From: Thermococcus sp.
GTDB lineage: Archaea; Methanobacteriota_B; Thermococci; Thermococcales; Thermococcaceae
Assembly: GCA_027062125.1 (NCBI GenBank)
Contig: JAMOTW010000034.1
Coordinates: 1 to 10,924 of the forward strand
DNA: 10,924 bases
Direction: 5' to 3'
In this document: positions 6,699 through 10,924 of the stretch, one piece after another
How the letters are laid out: each line of letters begins with the position of its first letter
Numbering within the stretch: the first letter of the stretch is position 1
The notes under the pieces: model-generated
Told to the model about the DNA's origin: nothing
The model's database searches: none
What the model saw: only the letters and a program-made list of their open reading frames with translations
Made by a program: the position numbers and the translations under genes

Positions 6699-7145
6699 AT
6701 GATAAGGAGGAAGAAGAAGGTTAGGAAGCTCCGCGGAAGTCACACTCACGGATGGGGCTGCAAGAAGAAGCACCGCGGCGGCGGTAGCAAGGGCGGTAAG
6801 GGAATGGCCGGAACCGGAAAGAGGAAGAACACCAAGTGGACCTGGACGATCAAGTACGCCCCGGACCACCTCGGCAAGCGCGGCTTCCACAGGCCGAAAG
6901 CAGTTCAGTACACCCCGCAGACCATAAACCTCAGCGACATCGACGAGAACCTCCAGCTCTTCCTCGACATGGGCGTTGCCTACGAGGAGGAGGGGAAGAT
7001 AATCGTTGACACCACCCAGCTCAACGTTGACAAGGTTCTCGGAACCGGCAGGCTCACCAGGCCGCTCGTCATCAAGGCCTACTACGTCACCCCGAAGGCC
7101 GAGGAGAAGATCAAGGCTGCTGGCGGCGAGGTTCTCCTCGCCTGA
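6699..7145 (+). CDS. rpl15: 50S ribosomal protein L15 (uL15)
   Basis: Large-subunit assembly protein that threads a glycine-rich, positively charged N-terminal tail into 23S rRNA. The 148-residue product begins MIRRKKKVRKLRGSHTHGWG then CKKKHRGGGSKGGKGMAGTG, the typical archaeal L15 (L27a-like) tail, followed by the globular part with AVQYTPQTINLSDIDENLQL and GTGRLTRPLVIKAYYVTPKA. The start follows TGAGGTGGCGAGAG, a variant of the repeated junction. Gene order rpl15-secY is shared with bacteria. It appears to end the tightly packed ribosomal run, being followed by a 35-base T-rich gap. Confidence 0.98.
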   Translation: MIRRKKKVRKLRGSHTHGWGCKKKHRGGGSKGGKGMAGTGKRKNTKWTWTIKYAPDHLGKRGFHRPKAVQYTPQTINLSDIDENLQLFLDMGVAYEEEGKIIVDTTQLNVDKVLGTGRLTRPLVIKAYYVTPKAEEKIKAAGGEVLLA

Positions 7146-7180
7146 TTCCCCTTTAATTTAACTTTTGGCGGGTGTTAATC
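7146..7180 (+). promoter_or_regulatory. rpl15-secY spacer, possible weak terminator or promoter
   Basis: This gap is the first in the window without the TGAGGTGAG junction. It holds TTTAATTTAACTTTT (7152-7166), which could be a T-rich termination or pausing site for the ribosomal operon, or a TATA-like element with a start near the secY ATG. GGGTG at 7170-7174 is a modest ribosome binding site for secY. Which of these is used cannot be told from sequence alone; read-through into secY is also likely. Confidence 0.35.
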
Positions 7181-8626
7181 ATGGGGTTCCGGAACGTAGT
7201 GTTCGCCATAGAAAGGTACTTCCCCGAGGTTGAGAGGCCCAAGAGGCACATACCCCTTAAAGAGAAGTTCATGTGGACAGGGATTGTTCTGCTGCTGTAC
7301 TTCGTACTCGCGGAGATTCCCCTCTACGGAATTCCCGCCCAGATTCAGGACTACTTCGCCACCCTGAGGTTCGTCCTCGCAGGAAGGAGCGGTTCTCTGC
7401 TCACCCTTGGTATCGGTCCCATCGTCACCGCGAGCATCATCATGCAGCTTCTCGTCGGTTCTGAAATCGTTCACCTCGATCTCTCAAATCACGAGGATAG
7501 GAGGTTCTATCAGGCCACTCAGAAGCTCTTCGCGGTATTCATGAGCTTCTTCGAGGCGGCGATCTACGTCTTCGCCGGTGCCTTCGGAAAGGTGGACATG
7601 GGCCTCGCTCCGTTCCAGACCGTGACCGACCCAGTGGGCAACATCTACATCGGCCTCGGCCTTGGAATACTCATCATACTCCAGCTCGGATTTGCCTCGA
7701 CGATGCTCATACTCCTCGATGAGCTGGTGAGCAAGTGGGGTATAGGGAGCGGTATCAGCCTCTTCATCGCCGCCGGTGTTTCCCAGACTGTCATTGTCAA
7801 GTCCCTCAACCCGTTCACGACGCCTGAGTACATAGACCCGGTCACCGGCGGCCCTGCGATAATAGGTGCCATCCCCGCTTTCATCCAGCACCTCATCCAA
7901 GGCGACCTCACGGGGGCGTTCTACAGGGGCACGCTGCCCGACATGATGGACGTCGTGGCCACAATAATAGTGTTCCTCATCGTCGTGTACCTCGAGAGCA
8001 TGCGCGTTGAGATACCGCTCAGCTACGGCCGTGTCACGGTACGTGGAAGGTACCCCATCAGGTTCATGTACGTCAGCAACATACCCATTATCCTGACGTT
8101 TGCCCTTTACTCTAATATCCAGCTCTGGGCCAGGCTCCTCAACAACTACGGCTACACCTTCCTCGGAACCTTTGACCAAAACGGCAATCCCCTGACGGGT
8201 CTGGTGACCTACCTCTACCCGCCGAGGGATATCTACCACGTCATAGCGGATCCGGGAAGGGCACTGGTCTACGCACTGATGACGATATTCTGGTCCATTA
8301 TATTCGGATTCCTCTGGGTTGAGCTGACGGGCCTCGACGCCAAGAGCATAGCCAGACAGCTCCAGAGCGCAGGACTGCAGATACCCGGATTCAGAAGGGA
8401 CCCAAGGATACTCGAGAGGGTGCTCAACAGGTACATCCCCTACGTTACCTTCTGGGGCTCCTTCACCCTTGCCGTCGTTGCAGTGCTCGCGGACTTCCTC
8501 GGAGCCCTCGGTACGGGGACGGGAATACTGCTTACGGTCGGTATCCTCTACAGGTTCTACGAGGAGGTAGCTAGGGAGCAGGCCACCGAGATGTTCCCGG
8601 CGCTGAGGAAGTTCTTCACCAAGTGA
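7181..8626 (+). CDS. secY: Protein translocase subunit SecY (Sec61 alpha homologue)
   Basis: Pore-forming subunit of the protein-conducting channel in the cytoplasmic membrane. The 481-residue product has about ten membrane segments, roughly at 32-50, 72-94 (partly the plug region), 113-135, 155-178, 188-206, 258-275, 298-315, 361-381, 422-441 and 445-459. The first SecY signature appears as GIGPIVTASIIMQLL (77-91) and the second as LDELVSKWGIGSGISLF (179-195). The large cytosolic loop with YGRVTVRGRYPI (282-293) is where ribosomes dock. The loop at 208-256 before segment six is external. I chose ATG at 7181 after GGGTG; GTG at 7172 is in frame but lies in that site. The adjacent DUF106 protein suggests a joint insertion role. 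Confidence 0.98.
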   Translation: MGFRNVVFAIERYFPEVERPKRHIPLKEKFMWTGIVLLLYFVLAEIPLYGIPAQIQDYFATLRFVLAGRSGSLLTLGIGPIVTASIIMQLLVGSEIVHLDLSNHEDRRFYQATQKLFAVFMSFFEAAIYVFAGAFGKVDMGLAPFQTVTDPVGNIYIGLGLGILIILQLGFASTMLILLDELVSKWGIGSGISLFIAAGVSQTVIVKSLNPFTTPEYIDPVTGGPAIIGAIPAFIQHLIQGDLTGAFYRGTLPDMMDVVATIIVFLIVVYLESMRVEIPLSYGRVTVRGRYPIRFMYVSNIPIILTFALYSNIQLWARLLNNYGYTFLGTFDQNGNPLTGLVTYLYPPRDIYHVIADPGRALVYALMTIFWSIIFGFLWVELTGLDAKSIARQLQSAGLQIPGFRRDPRILERVLNRYIPYVTFWGSFTLAVVAVLADFLGALGTGTGILLTVGILYRFYEEVAREQATEMFPALRKFFTK

Positions 8627-8650
8627 GGTCTTTCTTTTCTTTCACAAAAC
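8627..8650 (+). terminator. T-rich terminator-like run after secY
   Basis: Just after the secY stop is TCTTTCTTTTCTTTC (8629-8643), a pyrimidine run rich in T on the coding strand. Archaeal intrinsic termination typically depends on such T runs without needing a hairpin, and Thermococcus RNA polymerase is known to stop on them. The run is interrupted by C, so strength is uncertain and partial read-through to adkA is possible. Confidence 0.5.
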
Positions 8651-8659
8651 CTTTTAAAC
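8645..8659 (+). promoter_or_regulatory. Putative promoter (BRE/TATA) for adkA
   Basis: CAAAACCTTTTAAAC fits an archaeal promoter: an A-rich BRE-like part (CAAAAC, 8645-8650) followed by TTTTAAA (8652-8658). A start about 25 bases downstream would fall near 8680, giving a leader of about 25 bases that contains the hairpin and the ribosome binding site of adkA. It lies right after the T-rich run, the expected order for terminator then promoter. No mapped transcript is available here. Confidence 0.5.
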
Positions 8660-8678
8660 CCCGGTTCGATTACTTCTT

Positions 8679-8694
8679 CCAGGAACCTTCCTGG
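8679..8694 (+). repeat. Inverted repeat in the adkA leader
   Basis: CCAGGAACCTTCCTGG is a perfect 16-base palindrome. As RNA it can fold with a CCAGG/CCTGG stem and a six-base loop. Its right arm ends at 8694, sharing two bases with the adkA ribosome binding site GGGTGA (8693-8698). As DNA the symmetry could instead be a protein-binding operator next to the predicted transcription start. The repeat itself is seen; any function is inference. Confidence 0.6.
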
Positions 8695-8703
8695 GTGAGC
8701 GTG

Positions 8704-9294
8704 ATGCCGTTTGTGGTCATGATAACAGGGATTCCAGGGGTGGGTAAGAGCACCATCACGAGGATCGCACTCAAAAAGTCCCGGGCCAAGTTCAGGCTCG
8801 TCAACTTTGGCGACTTGATGTTCGAGGAGGCGGTGAAGGCCGGGCTCGTGAAGCACAGGGACGAGATGAGGAAGCTGAACCCCAACGTCCAGAAGGAGCT
8901 CCAGATGAAGGCCGCGAGGAGAATAGTCGAGATGTCCCAGAGCGAGCCCATACTCATAGATACCCACGCCACCATCAAGACGCCGGTGGGATACCTCCTC
9001 GGTTTCCCCAGGGAGGTTATCGAGGTCATAAACCCGAACTTCATTGTCATAATAGAGGCGACCCCAAGCGAGATACTCGGAAGGCGCCTCCGCGACCTCA
9101 AGCGCGACCGCGATGTGGAGACCGAGGAGCAGATACAGAGGCACCAGGACCTGAACCGCGCGGCGGCGGTGAGCTACGCCATGCACTCGAACGCGCTCAT
9201 AAAGATCATTGAGAACCATGAGGATAAGGGCCTTGAAGAGGCCGTTTACGAACTTGTTGAAGTACTTGATCTGGCGGTGGGAGAATATGATTGA
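8704..9294 (+). CDS. adkA: Archaeal-type adenylate kinase
   Basis: Catalyses ATP + AMP to two ADP in the cytoplasm. The 196-residue product matches the archaeal adenylate kinase family (about 190-196 residues, trimeric in characterised members), not the bacterial type. It begins MPFVVMITGIPGVGKSTITR with the P-loop GIPGVGKST at 9-17 and its Walker lysine K15. FGDLMFEEA (35-43) is the AMP-side region, ILIDTHATIKTPVGYL (83-98) the central strand with D86, and RRLRDLKRDRDVET (127-140) the arginine-rich lid. I chose ATG at 8704 after GGGTGA; the frame is open back into secY (to 8623), but that extension crosses the terminator-like run and is not in the family. It ends 8 bases inside the next gene. 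Confidence 0.96.
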   Translation: MPFVVMITGIPGVGKSTITRIALKKSRAKFRLVNFGDLMFEEAVKAGLVKHRDEMRKLNPNVQKELQMKAARRIVEMSQSEPILIDTHATIKTPVGYLLGFPREVIEVINPNFIVIIEATPSEILGRRLRDLKRDRDVETEEQIQRHQDLNRAAAVSYAMHSNALIKIIENHEDKGLEEAVYELVEVLDLAVGEYD

Positions 9295-9811
9295 GGGAAT
9301 TTATAGGGCTCTTGATAATGTGTTTGGTCCGTTTATACTCAACTACCATCCAATATGGGTAATCACAGTTGCGGGAGCGATAATTGGAGGGTTCTATACC
9401 CTTATATACTACTTCTTTACCGATATCGAGAAGCAGAAGAGGCTCCAGAAGCTCGCCAAGGAAGTCCAGAAGGAGGTAACTGAAGCCCAGAAGAGTGGTG
9501 ATGAAAAGAAACTCCGAAAAGCCCAGCAAAAGCAGATGGAGCTCATGAAGATGCAAAGCGAGCTCATGCAACAGCAAATGGTTCCAATGTTACTTACAAT
9601 GCCAATATTCTGGATATTCTTCGGCTGGCTGAGGAGATGGTACGTCGAGGTCGGCATCGTCAAGGCTCCCTTTGATTTCTTCGTATTCGACTTGTTCCAC
9701 AGGATGTACCACTCCGAATTGCCGCCCAGCGAGCTCGGCTACATCGGCTGGTACATGATGACGTCGATGATAGTCGGATACATCCTCAGGAAGCTCCTTG
9801 ACATGAGTTAA
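9287..9811 (+). CDS. DUF106 membrane protein, YidC/Oxa1-like (Ylp1, EMC3/TMCO1 family)
   Basis: Probable archaeal membrane protein insertase. The 174-residue product has three membrane segments (about 23-44, 99-116 and 152-170) separated by a charged, helical, coiled-coil-like region rich in K, E and Q at 46-98, the arrangement known for archaeal DUF106 proteins such as that of Methanocaldococcus jannaschii, which were recognised as YidC-like. The coiled coil is expected to face the cytoplasm and contact ribosomes. I chose ATG at 9287, which overlaps the adkA stop by 8 bases and has GGTGGGAG at 9276-9283. Longer starts inside adkA (from 9209) are out of keeping with the family. Parts of the gene are AT-richer than its neighbours, and it alone ends in TAA. 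Confidence 0.92.
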   Translation: MIEGIYRALDNVFGPFILNYHPIWVITVAGAIIGGFYTLIYYFFTDIEKQKRLQKLAKEVQKEVTEAQKSGDEKKLRKAQQKQMELMKMQSELMQQQMVPMLLTMPIFWIFFGWLRRWYVEVGIVKAPFDFFVFDLFHRMYHSELPPSELGYIGWYMMTSMIVGYILRKLLDMS

Positions 9812-9821
9812 ATTTAAAAAC
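9812..9821 (+). promoter_or_regulatory. Putative promoter (TATA box) for rpl34e-cmk-rpl14e
   Basis: ATTTAAAAAC, directly after the TAA stop of the DUF106 gene, matches an archaeal TATA box. A start about 25 bases downstream would be near 9840, just before the GAGGTGA binding site (9842-9848) of rpl34e. The 42-base spacer is otherwise free of genes. The spacing fits, but there is no transcript evidence. Confidence 0.5.
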
Positions 9822-9853
9822 GATTCCCGAAAAGGAAAGCCGAGGTGAGAGGA

Positions 9854-10126
9854 ATGAAGCCGATGTACAGGTCAAGGTCATGGAGAAGGAAGTACGTCCG
9901 CACTCCGGGCGGAAGGACGGTCATACACTTCGAGAGAAGGAAGCCCAAGGTTGCCCACTGCGCCATGTGCGGAAGGCCGCTCAACGGCATCCCGCGCGGA
10001 AGGCCGAGCGAGCTCAGGAAGCTCCCGAAGACGGCAAAGAGGCCGGAGAGGCCCTACCCGAACCTCTGCCCGAGCTGCATGAGGAAGGTTATGAAGGCCC
10101 AGGTCAGGGCCGGCATTGCCCTCTGA
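9854..10126 (+). CDS. rpl34e: 50S ribosomal protein L34e (eL34)
   Basis: Large-subunit protein of archaea and eukaryotes. The 90-residue product is basic and begins MKPMYRSRSWRRKYVRTPGG then RTVIHFERRKPKVAHCAMCG. It carries two CxxC pairs, C36/C39 (CAMCG) and C72/C75 (CPSC), forming a likely zinc site, with the conserved LNGIPRGRPSELRKLPKTAK between them. I chose ATG at 9854 after GAGGTGA; GTG at 9845 is in frame but within that site. The order rpl34e-cmk-rpl14e is common in archaea. Confidence 0.97.
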   Translation: MKPMYRSRSWRRKYVRTPGGRTVIHFERRKPKVAHCAMCGRPLNGIPRGRPSELRKLPKTAKRPERPYPNLCPSCMRKVMKAQVRAGIAL

Positions 10127-10136
10127 AGGTGTTCCC

Positions 10137-10697
10137 ATGCCCAAGGGCTGCCTCGTGATAACCGTCAGCGGCCTAGCTGGTTCCGGGACGACGACCCTCT
10201 GCCGGAACCTCGCCAGGCACTACGGCTTCAAGCACATCTACGCTGGCCTAATTTTCCGCCAGATGGCGAAGGAGATGGGGATGACCCTGCAGGAGTTCCA
10301 GGAGTACGTCGAGCTCCACCCCGAGATAGACCGCGAGGTTGACAGGAGGCAAGTGGAGGCAGCCAAGGAGTGCAACGTCGTTATTGAGGGCCGTCTTGCC
10401 GGGTGGATGGTTAAGGACGCGGATCTGAGGATCTGGCTCGACGCGCCCATAATGGAGCGCGCGAGGAGGGTTGCCCGCAGGGAGGGCATCTCCGTTGAGG
10501 AGGCCTTCGTCCAGATTGCCGAGCGCGAGAAGGGCAACAGGAAAAGGTATTTAAACCTCTACGGGATTGACATCGACGACAAGTCGATTTACGATTTAAT
10601 CATCAACACTGCCCACTGGGATCCCGATGGCGTCTTCGCTATCGTGAAGGCCGCCATCGACCACCTATACCCCGACGGTGACGCGGGGTCGGGTTGA
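10137..10697 (+). CDS. cmk: Cytidylate kinase (CMP/dCMP kinase), archaeal type
   Basis: Phosphorylates CMP and dCMP with ATP in pyrimidine nucleotide recycling. The 186-residue product closely resembles Thermococcales cytidylate kinases as I recall them: MPKGCLVITVSGLAGSGTTT, then GFKHIYAGLIFRQMAKEMGM (CMP-side), HPEIDREVDRRQVEAAKECN, VVIEGRLAGWM and the conserved NRKRYLNLYGIDIDDKSIYD. The P-loop reads GLAGSGTTT (12-20): the usual Walker A lysine is Thr18; see the findings. I chose ATG at 10137 with GAAGGTG at 10125-10131; the in-frame TTG at 10116 lies inside rpl34e. The family name rests on overall similarity and gene context. Confidence 0.93.
   Translation: MPKGCLVITVSGLAGSGTTTLCRNLARHYGFKHIYAGLIFRQMAKEMGMTLQEFQEYVELHPEIDREVDRRQVEAAKECNVVIEGRLAGWMVKDADLRIWLDAPIMERARRVARREGISVEEAFVQIAEREKGNRKRYLNLYGIDIDDKSIYDLIINTAHWDPDGVFAIVKAAIDHLYPDGDAGSG
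10541..10557 (+). promoter_or_regulatory. Possible internal promoter in cmk for rpl14e
   Basis: GAAAAGGTATTTAAACC within the cmk coding sequence combines a purine-rich BRE-like part and a TATTTAAA box. A start near 10580 would give a leader of about 150 bases for rpl14e. The bases also encode the conserved RYLNL, so the match may be chance, although leucine here is the locally rare TTA codon. Confidence 0.25.
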
Positions 10698-10730
10698 ACC
10701 CGGGCAACAAAAGATGAGGAGGTGGGATGA

Positions 10731-10924
10731 ATGCCAGCTATGGAAGTCGGAAGGCTTGCCGTTGTTATCGCCGGAAGGAGGGCCGGTCAGAAGGTCGTCG
10801 TCGTTGACGTCATCGACAGGAACTTCGTCCTCGTTACCGGCGCTGGCCTCAACAAGGTCAAGCGCAGGAGGATGAACGTCAAGCACCTCGAGCCCCTTCC
10901 GGAGAAGGTGGACATCGAGCGCGG
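10731..10924 (+). CDS. rpl14e: 50S ribosomal protein L14e (eL14), 5' part only
   Basis: Archaeal/eukaryotic large-subunit protein with a KOW-like fold. The first 64 residues are present, from MPAMEVGRLAVVIAGRRAGQ then KVVVVDVIDRNFVLVTGAGL to NVKHLEPLPEKVDIER; the family in this group is about 83 residues, so the last 20 or so lie past the window end. The ATG at 10731 follows the strong site GAGGAGGTGGGAT (10717-10729); the ATG at 10714 is out of frame. In archaea the next gene is often truB (tRNA pseudouridine synthase), not visible here. Confidence 0.96.
   Translation, partial: MPAMEVGRLAVVIAGRRAGQKVVVVDVIDRNFVLVTGAGLNKVKRRRMNVKHLEPLPEKVDIER

Noticed and set aside
8276..8327. C/D box guide RNA candidate within secY (CTGATGA followed about 40 bases later by CTGA)
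   Set aside because: Box C has the wrong first base, there are no internal C'/D' boxes at the right spacing, no flanking terminal stem, and the region codes for a membrane segment. Similar ATGATGA matches near 4723 and 9756 lack a box D.
8623..8703. N-terminal extension of adkA back into the secY stop region (27 extra residues)
   Set aside because: It would translate the T-rich terminator-like run and the promoter-like element, has no binding site, and archaeal adenylate kinases begin at MPFVVMITG.
9401..9409. TATA-like CTTATATAC inside the DUF106 gene
   Set aside because: It encodes part of the first membrane segment, no gene start lies at a fitting distance, and a better promoter candidate for rpl34e is present at 9812-9821.
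1..10924. Search for a mobile element, CRISPR array, defence genes, tRNA or rRNA
   Set aside because: Nothing supports any of these: genes are gap-free, collinear with the conserved archaeal ribosomal cluster, and there are no repeats beyond the short junction motif.

Overview
The window is a stretch of archaeal chromosome, almost certainly from a hyperthermophilic Thermococcus or close relative (order Thermococcales). The protein sequences closely resemble the Pyrococcus/Thermococcus ribosomal proteins as I remember them. Codon use is typical of the GC-richer Thermococcus species (AGG/AGA arginine, ATA isoleucine, CTC leucine, AAG lysine). The proteins are archaeal/eukaryotic in type (eS4, eL32, eL19, eL34, eL14, aSUI1, Rpp29), and the Shine-Dalgarno sites are strong GAGGTGA matches to an archaeal 16S rRNA 3' end. 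Genus-level placement is inference.

Layout: every gene is on the + strand. Positions 1-7145 are the end of the S10-like region and the spc-like block of the archaeal ribosomal protein super-cluster: aSUI1 (3' end only), rnp1 (Rpp29), rps17, rpl14, rpl24, rps4e, rpl5, rps14, rps8, rpl6, rpl32e, rpl19e, rpl18, rps5, rpl30, rpl15. These are separated by 0-11 bases or overlap, so they look like one transcription unit. After a 35-base gap come secY (7181-8626), then a 77-base spacer with a T-rich terminator-like run, a TATA-like element and a small hairpin, then adkA (archaeal adenylate kinase), a DUF106/YidC-like membrane protein, a second spacer with a promoter-like element, and rpl34e, cmk and the start of rpl14e, which is cut by the window end. 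No stretch without a gene is longer than about 80 bases. I saw no tRNA, rRNA, CRISPR, insertion sequence or integration site.

How it works together: the ribosomal proteins cover both subunits (uS17, eS4, uS14, uS8, uS5; uL14, uL24, uL5, uL6, eL32, eL19, uL18, uL30, uL15, eL34, eL14). aSUI1 serves translation initiation and Rpp29 serves RNase P tRNA processing. SecY and the DUF106 protein serve membrane protein insertion at the ribosome exit. Adk and Cmk supply and balance nucleotides.

This is a conserved housekeeping locus, and I did not find a previously undescribed multi-gene system in it. The points most worth a second look are the long out-of-frame overlap between aSUI1 and rnp1, whose N-terminal conservation may be a by-product of the aSUI1 frame; a cytidylate kinase P-loop in which the Walker A lysine is threonine; the near-identical stop/Shine-Dalgarno junction used nine times; a leader hairpin touching the adkA ribosome binding site; and the AT-rich mosaic composition of the DUF106 gene, the only gene here not ending in TGA.
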